Shown: positions 33,256 to 41,732 of the stretch, in pieces
Position numbering within the stretch: position 1 is the first letter of the stretch
How the letters are laid out: every line of letters begins with the position of its first letter
Position numbers and translations under genes: made by a program
Notes under the pieces: generated by a model
Seen by the model: the letters and a program-made list of their open reading frames with translations, nothing else
Told to the model about the DNA's origin: nothing
Databases searched by the model: none
Assembly: GCA_964426415.1 (NCBI GenBank)
Contig: CAYRQM010000003.1
Span: forward strand, 1 to 64,000
DNA from: UBA3792 sp964426415
Lineage (GTDB): Bacteria > Bacillota > Clostridia > Christensenellales > CAG-138
Length of the DNA: 64,000 nt
Reading direction: 5' to 3'

Positions 33256-35970
33256 ATGGAAAAAGGGAAGACAAAACAGCATACGACGGCGCGTCAGCCG
33301 GTGTCCCGACCCGCTGCGGCGAAGCGGCTTTACTTGACCGATCGGCGGGCGAGAAAGCCTTTTGTGTTGGACATTTTGTTCACTTCGCTCAAGCTGCTGC
33401 TTGTGGCGGTGCTTGTGGTGGGCTTTGGCGGCATGGGGCTCGTCTACGGCGTCGCCAAGGCGTACATCGACACCACGCCCGAGCTGGACGTCACGCAGCT
33501 GACCATCAGCGACCGCACATCCTACCTGTACGACATCAACGGCGCCGAGATCATGACGGTATCGTCCATCGAGTACCGCGACTGGGCGAGCATTGAGGAG
33601 ATTCCCGAAATGCTGCGCAACGCGTTTATCTCGGTCGAGGACGTGCGCTTTTATAAGCACAGCGGCGTCGATTTCAAGCGTCTGTTTTCCGCTGCTTTAG
33701 AGATTTTGGGCAACAGCAATTCGTCGGGCGGCAGCACGCTCACGCAGCAGCTCATCAAAAACAAGATTCTTGGCTCGGAGCGCACCTACAAGCGCAAGAT
33801 CCAAGAAGCATTCTTGGCGCTGCAATGCGAAACCGTCATGGAAAAGAACGAAATCTTAGAAGCCTATTTGAACGACATCTATCTTGGCGGTTCCAACTAC
33901 GGTGTCAAGGCTGCCGCGAAGGACTTTTTCGGCAAGGAGCTCAACGAGCTGACCGTGCGGGAATGCGCCATGCTTGCGGGTCTGACGCAAAACCCGTATC
34001 GCTACAATCCGCGGCTGAACTACTATTGGGAAACGTACGGCAGGGACGCCGACGCCTACGAATCCTACACCGTGGCGCGCACCAACACCGTATTGAAGCG
34101 CATGTATGAAAACGGCAAGATTACGCGGGAGCAATACGAATCCGCACTGGCGGAGGACGTCAAAATTCTCGCGGTGTCCGAAAACTCCAAGATGTACGAC
34201 ATGGCGTATTTCGTGGAATACTGCATGGAGGACGTCATTACGCATTGGCTGAAGGTGGACGGCGTTGCGAACACGTCCGCCAATCGCGCCATCTACGAAA
34301 ACAAGCTGCGCACGGGCGGCTACCGCATCTACACGACGGTCGATCCCACCATCCAAAACACGGTGCAGACCAGCCTGTCCGAATGGGATTCCTATCCCAA
34401 CCTTGCGGACATGAGCCAAAGCGTCATTACCGAGGAAGTCTCCGAAAGCGTCACCATCGAAACCATCGAGCCGCAGGCGGCTGCCGTGGTCATCGATCAA
34501 TCCACGGGCGAGATTCGCGCCATCGTCGGCGGACGCACCGAGCCGTCCGTTCGAAAAGGGCTGAATCGCGCCTCGCAAAGCTATATGGAGGTGGGCTCCT
34601 CCATCAAGCCGCTGTCCATCTACGGCGTCGCTTTGGATAACGGCGCATCCACCGCCACCATCGTCGCCAATGCAGACGGCGAAATCAACGGCTGGGGCGG
34701 CGAAAACGGCTATCCCAGCGGCGGTCTGTCCTCCAGCAAAACCTACGGCCCCGTTTCGATTCGCACCGGGCTGTCCAAGTCGCTGAACGTGGTGGCAGGA
34801 CGCTTGCTGTTCTCGTCCTATGTGGGCGTCGAGCGCGCGGTTTCCTATCTGGAACGGCTGGGCATTTCCGAAAGCCAAATCAACAAAGACGGCCCCGGGC
34901 TTGCGCTTGGCACGTCCGGCATCACGCCCATTCAGATGTGCGCGGCGTATGCGGCAATCGCCAACAACGGCTACTATCTCGAACCGTTGTCCTTTACGAA
35001 GGTGACGGACAGCGAAGGCAACGTCATTTTGGACGCCAACGTCCTGCGTGCAACCGCCGTCAAGGTCTATAACGAAAGCTCGACCGCCTATCAGCTTGTC
35101 GATCTGATGACCCAAGCGGTGACAAGCGGCACGGGCACGAAGGCAAAGATCGACGGCTATCAGGTGGCAGGGAAGACGGGCACCAACTCCGACTACGCCA
35201 GCGTGTACTTTGCGGGCATGACCTGCGCCTATACGGCGGTGGTTTGGATTGGGCACGATTATCCGACCAACAAATTAGAAACAGGCTCGTCGGGCGGTGA
35301 TTATGCCGCGCCGCTGTGGCAGGATTTCATGAGCAAGATCATGCAGGGCGTCGAAAGCACCGCCATCATCCAAGAGACGCATGAATCGCTGGGCATGGTG
35401 CAGCGCACCGTATGTCCCGTTTCGGGCAAGCTGGCGACGGAAGCGTGCGTCCACTACCAAAGCAATGGCAGCAAGTTTGAGCTGATTACCGATTGGTTCG
35501 ACTATGCGAACGTGCCGACGGAATACTGCGATATGCATGTGACGCTTTCCATTTGCAGCAAGTCCAACTGCATCGCGTCCGCACAGTGCGACCCCGACAA
35601 CGTCTCCCAAATCACCTATGTGCTGCTGCATCCGGGCAACCAGTTCTACGACTTGGAAGACCGCATTCTCACCAAAATCTTCGGCGATACTTGGGTGCGC
35701 ACCGACAAGACGGTGGAGCAATACATTGCGGAATATCCCGTCTGCACGCAGGAAGAAACGTTCGATTCGCTGCGTGCCCGCTGCGACGCTTTGATTGCGT
35801 CCGCAGAGACGCTGCTAAATACTGCGACCGCCATGACCGACTACGAGCGGCAAGAGCTGCGTGAGCTGATTACGTCGGCGCAGGACGCAGCCACCTATGA
35901 AAAGCTGCTCTCCGCGTACAATCTGCTGTACGCCCAGTACACCGCCATGATGGGGCTGTACGGCGGGTAA
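33256..35970 (+). CDS. Bifunctional class A penicillin-binding protein
   Basis: The 904-residue protein polymerises and crosslinks peptidoglycan. Order: short basic cytoplasmic tail, one membrane helix (about 38-62), GT51 transglycosylase with AFISVEDVRFYKHSGVDFKRL (catalytic Glu), GGSTLTQQLIKN and EILEAYLNDIYLGG, then a transpeptidase with active Ser448 in GSSIKP, SKSLN and AGKTGTN. A ~200-residue C-terminal tail with several Cys and a predicted helical end is not a PASTA or other familiar domain. I start at ATG 33256; a TTG/ATG further upstream (33202/33217) would lie ahead of the promoter -10. Confidence 0.93.
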   Translation: MEKGKTKQHTTARQPVSRPAAAKRLYLTDRRARKPFVLDILFTSLKLLLVAVLVVGFGGMGLVYGVAKAYIDTTPELDVTQLTISDRTSYLYDINGAEIMTVSSIEYRDWASIEEIPEMLRNAFISVEDVRFYKHSGVDFKRLFSAALEILGNSNSSGGSTLTQQLIKNKILGSERTYKRKIQEAFLALQCETVMEKNEILEAYLNDIYLGGSNYGVKAAAKDFFGKELNELTVRECAMLAGLTQNPYRYNPRLNYYWETYGRDADAYESYTVARTNTVLKRMYENGKITREQYESALAEDVKILAVSENSKMYDMAYFVEYCMEDVITHWLKVDGVANTSANRAIYENKLRTGGYRIYTTVDPTIQNTVQTSLSEWDSYPNLADMSQSVITEEVSESVTIETIEPQAAAVVIDQSTGEIRAIVGGRTEPSVRKGLNRASQSYMEVGSSIKPLSIYGVALDNGASTATIVANADGEINGWGGENGYPSGGLSSSKTYGPVSIRTGLSKSLNVVAGRLLFSSYVGVERAVSYLERLGISESQINKDGPGLALGTSGITPIQMCAAYAAIANNGYYLEPLSFTKVTDSEGNVILDANVLRATAVKVYNESSTAYQLVDLMTQAVTSGTGTKAKIDGYQVAGKTGTNSDYASVYFAGMTCAYTAVVWIGHDYPTNKLETGSSGGDYAAPLWQDFMSKIMQGVESTAIIQETHESLGMVQRTVCPVSGKLATEACVHYQSNGSKFELITDWFDYANVPTEYCDMHVTLSICSKSNCIASAQCDPDNVSQITYVLLHPGNQFYDLEDRILTKIFGDTWVRTDKTVEQYIAEYPVCTQEETFDSLRARCDALIASAETLLNTATAMTDYERQELRELITSAQDAATYEKLLSAYNLLYAQYTAMMGLYGG

Positions 35971-36017
35971 AATCTTGTCAAAATGGTGAACATGACGCAA
36001 CAAACTGTAAATACATC

Positions 36018-36046
36018 TTCCCAATCGCTGCGCAAGTCGCTATAAT
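36018..36046 (+). promoter_or_regulatory. Promoter of the two-component system operon
   Basis: -35 TTCCCA (36018-36023, weak), 17-bp spacer, consensus -10 TATAAT (36041-36046). Leader about 19 nt, with AGGAGGGG before the ATG. No terminator is visible after the PBP gene, so some read-through may occur. Confidence 0.65.
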
Positions 36047-36071
36047 AAGCAAAAAGACAGGAGGGGCAACC

Positions 36072-36755
36072 ATGGCAACCAGAATCTTAATCTGTGACGA
36101 CGAACCGGTCGTACACGAATCCCTGCGCATCTACTTCGAAGCGGAAGGCTACGAGGTGGTGGACGCCTACGACGGCGAAGAAGGGCTGCAAAAGCTGGAC
36201 GACAGCATTTCTCTTTGCATCCTTGACATCATGATGCCGAAGATGACAGGCATTGACGTCTGCCGCGAGGTGCGCAAGCGCTCTTCCGTGCCCATCATCA
36301 TGCTCACGGCAAAGGGCGAGGAAATCGACCGCATTCTGGGCTTGGAGCTTGGTGCGGACGACTACATCGTCAAGCCCTTCAGCCCGCGGGAAGTGGTGGC
36401 GCGTGTCAAGGCAATCCTGCGCCGCATCGAAGCCAAAACCGAATCCAAGGATCCCAACGTGGTCACCTACAACGGGCTTTCCATCGACCTGAACAGCTAT
36501 ACGGTGCTGCTGAAGGGCGAACATGTGATTTGCACGCCAAAAGAAATCGAAATTCTCTATATGCTGGCGTCGAATCCGGGACAGGTCTTTACCCGCGACA
36601 CGCTGTTGTCCCGCGTATGGGGTTACGATTTTGCAGGCGAGACCCGCACGGTGGACACGCACATCAAACGCCTGCGTGCCAAGCTCGATTCCGAAGGCCT
36701 TGGCTGGAGCATCAAGACCATCTACGGCGTCGGCTACAAATTCGAATTGGAATGA
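36072..36755 (+). CDS. OmpR-family response regulator
   Basis: The 227-residue regulator has a receiver domain (residues 1-120; acidic pocket Asp9/Asp10, phospho-acceptor Asp52 in LDIMMP, Thr in MLTAKG, Lys in IVKPFSPRE) and a C-terminal winged helix (about 130-227; TPKEIEILYMLASNPGQVFTRDTLL, RTVDTHIKRLRAKL). It is paired with the kinase 6 bp downstream. The overall type resembles PhoP/WalR, but without yycH/yycI neighbours I do not assign WalR. Confidence 0.94.
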   Translation: MATRILICDDEPVVHESLRIYFEAEGYEVVDAYDGEEGLQKLDDSISLCILDIMMPKMTGIDVCREVRKRSSVPIIMLTAKGEEIDRILGLELGADDYIVKPFSPREVVARVKAILRRIEAKTESKDPNVVTYNGLSIDLNSYTVLLKGEHVICTPKEIEILYMLASNPGQVFTRDTLLSRVWGYDFAGETRTVDTHIKRLRAKLDSEGLGWSIKTIYGVGYKFELE

Positions 36756-36761
36756 TCCGTC

Positions 36762-38705
36762 ATGAAACGTAAGGGCGAGCTATTTCGCAGATCGCTGATT
36801 ATATGCGTCGTGCTGCTGCTGCTTGCAAACATTCTGTTGCTCGGCGCATATACATACTTTGGGCGCAAGACGTTCATCTCCTTGGAGCAGGAACGTCTGA
36901 TGGGTCTTGCAGACGGCGCGCAAGAGCTGTTTCGCAGCCCCATCCGCGACCATGACAACGCCTTTGCGGAATATCTGGACGCCATTTCGTTGTCCAACAA
37001 CACCTCTTACATTCTCATCTATTCCGTTGCGGACGGGTTCGATATGGCGGTGGATTCCAACATCTCCGATTATGCCTACAATGCCTATCTGCGGCAGGTC
37101 GCCGTTTCGGTCATCAACGGCAGCAGCATCGACTCCTCCAAATTTGCCCTTTCCGACAACGAATCCGCCATCTGTGCAGGCAGACCGCTGTACATCAGCG
37201 GGGTAGAAAAGCCCGTCGGCGGGCTGATTCTTGTCATGGGCATCGACGATGTAGACTATGCGTTCTCGCGGCTCAACAGTTCGCTGTGGATTTCTGCGCT
37301 GTGCCTGCTGCCGATTCTGCTGCTGACGGCGTATTTTTCCATCAGCCAAGTTTCGCAGCCCATCAACGAGATGACGACCGTCGCAAAGCAGCTCTCAAAG
37401 GGCAACTTTGACGTCCGCGCCAACGAGCAGTATCCGGGCGAGATCGGCATTTTGGCACGCACGCTCAACAACATGAGCGGTGCGCTGACCTCCACCATCC
37501 AACAATTAGAAAGCGAAAAACGACAGCTTGGCTACATCCTGTCCAGCTTCAGCGAAGGCGTCGCCGCCATCAACAACAAGGGCGAGCTGACGCATTACAA
37601 CCCGTCTCTGATGAAGATGTTCGGCACGGTGGACGTCCATACGCCCATGGATTTGGTGCCCGATCGCGCCATTTGGGACGCGTTCGACGCGGTGCTCGAT
37701 TCCAAAGAGCCGCGCACCTTCCACTATAATCTGCCGGGCGACCGTGTGCTGTGGATTTCCATCGTGCCCGTCCTGTCCGAAAGTGAAGGCTGCGTGGGCG
37801 CCGTGGGGCTGTTCAAGGACGCCACCGATTTTGAACGGCTCGATCGGATGCGCAACGAATACGTCGCAAACATCAGCCACGAGCTGCGCACGCCGCTGAC
37901 CGCCATTCGCGGGCTTTTGGAGCCCTTAAACGACGGCATGGTCAAGGACGACGAAGCCAAGCAGCACTATTACGCCATCATGCTCCATGAGGTCGAGCGT
38001 TTGAGCCGCCTCATCACCGATATGCTGCAGCTCTCCCGCCTGCAATCGGGCACGGAAAGCATGGATATGACCCTGTTCGACGTGAACGAGCTGCTTGACG
38101 ACGTGGCGCAGGGCTATCAATCCATCGCCAAGAAAAAGAGTATTCGTTTGGAAATCGACACGGTGGAAGGGCTCGCCGACGTGATGAGCGACCGCGACCG
38201 CATCGAACAGGTGCTGGTGATTCTGCTGGACAACGCGCTGCGCTATGCCAAATCGACCGTGCGCCTGCTCGTCAAGGACGACGTGCGGCAGGTTTGGATC
38301 AGCGTGTGGGACGACGGCTGCGGCATCAACGAAAAAGACCGTGCGCGTCTGTTCGAACGCTTCTACAAGGTCGATCAGTCCCGCAAAGAAGGCGGCAACG
38401 GGCTTGGGCTGTCCATCGCAAAGCAAATCATGGACAAGCTGGACGAATCGCTGGACGTGGACAGCAAGGAAGGGGCGTGGACGTGCTTCCGCCTCTCCAT
38501 CAAGAAATACGTCAGCAACGCCATCCCGCTTAATTCCGTGCAGGACATCGTCCTCACCAGCGACGACGCCGTCAAGCAAGAACTGCCCAAGAACCCCAAA
38601 GAAGACATCGAGCAGGACGTTCCCATCGACGCCGCCTTTGTGGAAGAACCGCCAAAGCCGCAAAAAAAGCCGCAGGAACCAAAGCGGCGCAGCAAACATT
38701 CATAA
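36762..38705 (+). CDS. Membrane sensor histidine kinase
   Basis: The 647-residue kinase has TM1 (about 10-33), an extracellular sensing domain (34-175), TM2 (about 176-196), HAMP (197-250), a PAS-like domain (255-350), HisKA with His373 in ISHELRTPLT, and HATPase with N-box DNALRYA, G1 DDGCGI, and G2 GGNGLGLSIAKQ. A ~80-residue Glu/Pro/Lys-rich tail follows the ATPase domain and is unusual for the family. The TM-sensor-TM-HAMP-PAS layout resembles PhoR/WalK kinases of cell-envelope control, fitting the neighbouring PBP and SPOR genes. Confidence 0.93.
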   Translation: MKRKGELFRRSLIICVVLLLLANILLLGAYTYFGRKTFISLEQERLMGLADGAQELFRSPIRDHDNAFAEYLDAISLSNNTSYILIYSVADGFDMAVDSNISDYAYNAYLRQVAVSVINGSSIDSSKFALSDNESAICAGRPLYISGVEKPVGGLILVMGIDDVDYAFSRLNSSLWISALCLLPILLLTAYFSISQVSQPINEMTTVAKQLSKGNFDVRANEQYPGEIGILARTLNNMSGALTSTIQQLESEKRQLGYILSSFSEGVAAINNKGELTHYNPSLMKMFGTVDVHTPMDLVPDRAIWDAFDAVLDSKEPRTFHYNLPGDRVLWISIVPVLSESEGCVGAVGLFKDATDFERLDRMRNEYVANISHELRTPLTAIRGLLEPLNDGMVKDDEAKQHYYAIMLHEVERLSRLITDMLQLSRLQSGTESMDMTLFDVNELLDDVAQGYQSIAKKKSIRLEIDTVEGLADVMSDRDRIEQVLVILLDNALRYAKSTVRLLVKDDVRQVWISVWDDGCGINEKDRARLFERFYKVDQSRKEGGNGLGLSIAKQIMDKLDESLDVDSKEGAWTCFRLSIKKYVSNAIPLNSVQDIVLTSDDAVKQELPKNPKEDIEQDVPIDAAFVEEPPKPQKKPQEPKRRSKHS

Positions 38706-38712
38706 TATATTG

Positions 38713-38756
38713 CCTCCTTGCGTATGATTTCACAACAGATGCAAGGAGGTTTTTTT
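38713..38756 (+). promoter_or_regulatory. Terminator-like hairpin that contains the SPOR gene Shine-Dalgarno
   Basis: A perfect 9-bp inverted repeat CCTCCTTGC (38713-38721) / GCAAGGAGG (38741-38749), 19-nt loop, is followed by seven T (38750-38756) and then ATG at 38757. The 3' arm is the Shine-Dalgarno AAGGAGG. The same element can terminate the two-component transcript and hide the ribosome site. Confidence 0.75.
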
Positions 38757-39641
38757 ATGGAACGCAAGCGGTATCCAAAGCATGGTAAAGGCGGCAAGAA
38801 GGGGAAGGGGACAGGCGGTACCGTCCTTGTGGCGTTGGCGTCCGTCGTGCTGATCGCGCTGTTGGTGGTGTTGTCGCCGCTGGGCGATACGCTTTCCGAA
38901 AAGGGGTGCGTCCCGCTCTTTCAAAGCGCCAAAGCGAAGGAGAACGAACAAACCGTCGACGCCATGAAGCAGCAGGAAGCCACGGGCGACGGAACCGCAA
39001 CGGCTGCGCCCACCGCGGATACAAAGCAGGTGACGCTTGTGGCAAGTCCGTTTTATCTTTTGCAAATGGGTGCATACTCCACGGAGGAAGCCGCGCTGGA
39101 ACGATCGCTCACGCTGCTTGGCATCGGCGGCGCAGGCTACATCTTCACGGACGGCGATCTGTATCGTGTTTTCGCTGCCGGATATTTGGACGAAACCGCA
39201 CTACAGTCGGTCGAAAGCCAAGTGCGCGCCGACGGCTTTGAGTGCAGCGCCTATGCCACCGAACAGCTGACGGCAAAGATCACGCTGACGGGCGACAACG
39301 ACGCGCTTGCGGTGGGCGAAACGGCTTTGACGTGCCTCAACGAGACGCCCAAGGCGCTTTGCGAATACGCGCTGCAGTTTGACAAGGAAGGGAAGGCGCC
39401 TGCCGATTGCGTCGCGCCCATCACCGAACTGCTAAAGAACGCCAATGCGTCCTACGCCGCGCTGCAACAGGCCAATGGGGACAGCCTAAAGCCCATCGCC
39501 GACACGCTGCAGAAATATTGCGCCGCCCTCTCGACATTTTTGGAGGAACATGATACCATAGACCAAGGGACTTGTGCCGCACAGATCAAATATTTGCAGC
39601 TCGAAGTCATCTTTCTCTATCTGTGCTTCTTCCAAACATAA
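38757..39641 (+). CDS. Membrane-anchored SPOR-domain protein
   Basis: The 294-residue protein has a Lys/Gly-rich cytoplasmic tail, one membrane helix (about 21-40), an Ala/Thr linker and a SPOR-like domain (SPFYLLQMGAYSTEEAALERSLTLLGIGGAGYIFTDGDLYRVFAAGYLD) that would bind glycan strands lacking stem peptides at septa. The C-terminal ~130 residues are helical and unassigned. The ATG at 38757 follows AAGGAGG plus a T-run; upstream ATG codons lie in the hairpin. Location next to PBP and the sensor kinase supports a cell-wall role. Confidence 0.8.
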   Translation: MERKRYPKHGKGGKKGKGTGGTVLVALASVVLIALLVVLSPLGDTLSEKGCVPLFQSAKAKENEQTVDAMKQQEATGDGTATAAPTADTKQVTLVASPFYLLQMGAYSTEEAALERSLTLLGIGGAGYIFTDGDLYRVFAAGYLDETALQSVESQVRADGFECSAYATEQLTAKITLTGDNDALAVGETALTCLNETPKALCEYALQFDKEGKAPADCVAPITELLKNANASYAALQQANGDSLKPIADTLQKYCAALSTFLEEHDTIDQGTCAAQIKYLQLEVIFLYLCFFQT

Positions 39642-39663
39642 CGCAAAGGTTATAATATATATT

Positions 39664-40113
39664 ATGGATGTTGTATCAATCTACACGGATGGCGCGTGCT
39701 CCTGCAATCCGGGGCCCGGCGGCTGGGGCTGCGTGCTGCTGTATCAAGGGCATCGCAAGGAAGCCAGCGGCGGCTGTGCCGAAACCACCAACAATCGTAT
39801 GGAGCTGATGGCAGCCATTTGTGCGCTGCAGCTTTTGAATCGGCAATGCGACGTCGCGCTGTACACGGACAGCGCGTATCTGTGCAACGCGTTTCGGCAA
39901 GGTTGGCTTGCACGGTGGCAGCAAAACGGATGGCTGACCGCCAACAAGCGCGAAGTCGAAAACCGCGACCTGTGGGAAGCGCTGCTTAAGCTCACAAGCC
40001 AACATCGCGTCACGTTTCACAAAGTAAAGGGTCACGCCGACAACGCCGAAAACAATCGCTGCGATCAGTTGGCACGCGCCGCAATCGCAGCCCAAACCAA
40101 GCCGCAAGCATAG
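39664..40113 (+). CDS. rnhA: Ribonuclease HI
   Basis: The 149-residue enzyme degrades RNA in RNA-DNA hybrids. All four acidic catalytic residues are present: Asp in IYTDGAC, Glu in NNRMELMA, Asp in LYTDSAYL, Asp in NNRCDQLA, with His in VKGHADN. It begins MDVVSIYTDGACSCNPGPGGWG. An upstream frame from 39574 overlaps the SPOR gene. A TATAAT (39651-39656) lies eight bases before the ATG, with no good -35 and no Shine-Dalgarno. Confidence 0.95.
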   Translation: MDVVSIYTDGACSCNPGPGGWGCVLLYQGHRKEASGGCAETTNNRMELMAAICALQLLNRQCDVALYTDSAYLCNAFRQGWLARWQQNGWLTANKREVENRDLWEALLKLTSQHRVTFHKVKGHADNAENNRCDQLARAAIAAQTKPQA

Positions 40114-40165
40114 CCGCAAATTTCGCGCCGCGTCGAAAAACCATAAAATCATGGCAAATTTGTAA

Positions 40166-40203
40166 ACAACTATTCGTTAAACTTGTCTTTAACGAATAGT
40201 TGT
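40166..40203. repeat. Perfect 16-bp inverted repeat with 6-nt spacer upstream of the tyrosine recombinase
   Basis: ACAACTATTCGTTAAA (40166-40181), spacer CTTGTC (40182-40187), exact reverse complement (40188-40203). It overlaps the recombinase -35 and spacer. It is AT-rich without a T-tract, so it is unlikely to be a terminator. An operator or a recombination core site are both possible. Confidence 0.9.
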
Positions 40204-40211
40204 GTTAAAAT
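40183..40211 (+). promoter_or_regulatory. Promoter of the tyrosine recombinase gene
   Basis: TTGTCT (40183-40188), 17-bp spacer, TAAAAT (40206-40211), partly inside the palindrome. It leaves a leader of about 80 nt. Confidence 0.6.
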
Positions 40212-40299
40212 ATAGGCATGGTGCAATGGCACTTCCCGACTTGTGCGTGTCGAAAAATCGGCGTCCTTTGCGGTTTTGCAGAATTTGGAGGCTTTGACG

Positions 40300-41397
40300 A
40301 TGCAGGATTATCAAACGGAAAAGAAATTTGACTACACGGAGCGCTTGCGGGCGATTCTTGCGGAGCTGCCGCCGTTTTGCGGTCTGTACTTCCGTGCGCA
40401 CGAAACCACCACGTCCATCTTGACGCGCTACGGCTACGCGGTCGATCTGCGCAGCTTTCTGCAATTTCTGACGTCGGGCGACGTCGATGGATTTCCCAAA
40501 ATGGAAAGCAAGTCCTTCACCCTCTCCGACCTCAACCGTGTGCGCTCGTTGGACATCGAGCTGTACTTGGAACACATTTCCCTCTATCAAAAGCAGGTGC
40601 AGAGCGGCAAAAAACGTGTAGAAAACCAAGAACGAGCGAAAGCACGCAAATTATCGGCAATCCGCTCGTTTTTCAAGTATTATTATCGGCAGCAGCTGAT
40701 CGAGAACAACGTCGCCGCCTTGGTGGACACGCCGAAGCTGCACGAAAAGGCAATCATCCGATTGGACAACAATGAAGTGGCGGACTTGTTAGACACCGCC
40801 GAGTTTGGCGAAGGGCTCAGCAAGCGGCAGCAATCGTATCACGATGCCACCAAGGTGCGGGACGTCGCCATTTTGACGCTGTTTTTGGGCACGGGCATTC
40901 GGATCAGCGAGCTGGTGGGAATCGACCTAAACGACGTCGATTTTGAACGGGATTTGTTTGTGGTGACGCGCAAGGGCGGCAACCAAGAAACGCTTGCCTT
41001 TGGGGACGAGGTGCGAACGGCGCTGCTTGCCTACCAAGCGGAGCGTGCGCGCATCACGCCGCTTGCGGGCAACGAATCGGCGTTCTTTCTTTCGATGCAG
41101 CGCAAGCGCATCACGACCCGCGCCGTTGAAAACTTGGTCAAAAAATACGCGTCCGTCTCGACGCCGCTCAAAAAAATCACGCCGCACAAGCTGCGCAGCA
41201 CCTATGGCACGATGCTCTATCAGGAAAGCGGCGACATTTACTTGGTGGCAGACGTTTTGGGGCACAAGGACGTGAACACCACGCGCCGCCATTACGCCGC
41301 CATGACGGAGGAAAAAAGCCGCACCGCCACCAAGTACATCCACCTGCGTGAGGATGATGCGCCAAGCGACGATTCCGACACGCCGCAGGAGGACTAA
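40300..41397 (+). CDS. Tyrosine recombinase (XerC/D-like integrase family)
   Basis: The 365-residue protein has an N-terminal SAM-like core-binding domain (about 20-150) and a catalytic domain with Arg201 in GTGIRISELVG, Lys225 in RKGGNQ, His296 and Arg299 in PHKLRSTYG, His322 in LGHKDVNTT and nucleophile Tyr332 in RRHYA. The ATG at 40300 has GGAGG eight bases upstream. It is longer than typical XerC/D (~300) because of an extended N-terminus and an acidic tail. No integrase cargo, tRNA attachment site or excisionase is seen, so a chromosomal (dif-like or regulatory) role is more likely than phage integration. Confidence 0.88.
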   Translation: MQDYQTEKKFDYTERLRAILAELPPFCGLYFRAHETTTSILTRYGYAVDLRSFLQFLTSGDVDGFPKMESKSFTLSDLNRVRSLDIELYLEHISLYQKQVQSGKKRVENQERAKARKLSAIRSFFKYYYRQQLIENNVAALVDTPKLHEKAIIRLDNNEVADLLDTAEFGEGLSKRQQSYHDATKVRDVAILTLFLGTGIRISELVGIDLNDVDFERDLFVVTRKGGNQETLAFGDEVRTALLAYQAERARITPLAGNESAFFLSMQRKRITTRAVENLVKKYASVSTPLKKITPHKLRSTYGTMLYQESGDIYLVADVLGHKDVNTTRRHYAAMTEEKSRTATKYIHLREDDAPSDDSDTPQED

Positions 41398-41657
41398 ATC
41401 TTTTCTTCGTCCAAATACACGCCGTCGATGTCGATGTCCACATAGTCGCCTTCGGGCTCTAAGCAGCGGAAGCAGTTGTCGCAAATCTTGTTCGGATCCA
41501 AGATGCAGCGGTCGTCGTCCTCCTCCGCGTCGCATTTGCCGCAGTTGTCGCAGACCTTTTGCAGGTCGTAGATGCAGCGGTTGTCGCATTCGCCGCAGTT
41601 GATGCACGTTTCGTGCAAGCCCAGCACGCAGCGTTCGGTCGAATCATTTTCGGTCAA
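41394..41657 (-). CDS. Small 12-cysteine repeat protein, function unknown
   Basis: The 87-residue product contains three exact repeats of C-x7-C-x2-C-x2-C: Cys10/18/21/24, Cys28/36/39/42 and Cys51/59/62/65. The second and third share ICDNC/VCDNC cores, and the spacing suggests three metal (Fe-S or zinc) sites. The C-terminus is acidic. The start is a TTG at 41657 with AAGGG six bases upstream; no in-frame ATG exists. It overlaps the recombinase stop by 4 bp (convergent) and faces lexA divergently, with the LexA box 16 bp upstream of its start. I do not recognise a named family. Confidence 0.75.
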   Translation of the reverse strand: MTENDSTERCVLGLHETCINCGECDNRCIYDLQKVCDNCGKCDAEEDDDRCILDPNKICDNCFRCLEPEGDYVDIDIDGVYLDEEKI

Positions 41658-41672
41658 AGAAATCCCTTCTTT

Positions 41673-41686
41673 CGAACAAATGTTTG
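41673..41686. promoter_or_regulatory. LexA (SOS) box
   Basis: CGAACAAATGTTTG matches the Gram-positive LexA consensus CGAAC-N4-GTTCG with one mismatch. It overlaps the lexA -35 and lies just upstream of the divergent 12-Cys gene. Confidence 0.8.
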
Positions 41687-41712
41687 CATTTTGGGAATTG
41701 CTGTGGTATACT
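41684..41712 (+). promoter_or_regulatory. Promoter of lexA
   Basis: -35 TTGCAT (41684-41689), 17-bp spacer, extended -10 TGGTATACT with hexamer at 41707-41712. Confidence 0.7.
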
Positions 41713-41732
41713 GAAACTGAACGGAGGTGCGT

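Noticed and set aside
40166..40203. Palindrome as terminator of rnhA
   Set aside because: Stem is AT-rich and has no T-tract on the plus strand; it overlaps a promoter instead.
40218..40331. 37-codon ORF in the recombinase leader
   Set aside because: ATG coincides with the predicted transcript start but codons run through the recombinase Shine-Dalgarno and start; no ribosome site or similarity.
40300..41397. Tyrosine recombinase as a phage or ICE integrase
   Set aside because: No excisionase, phage or conjugation genes, no tRNA target nearby, and it stands between rnhA and lexA, a chromosomal setting.
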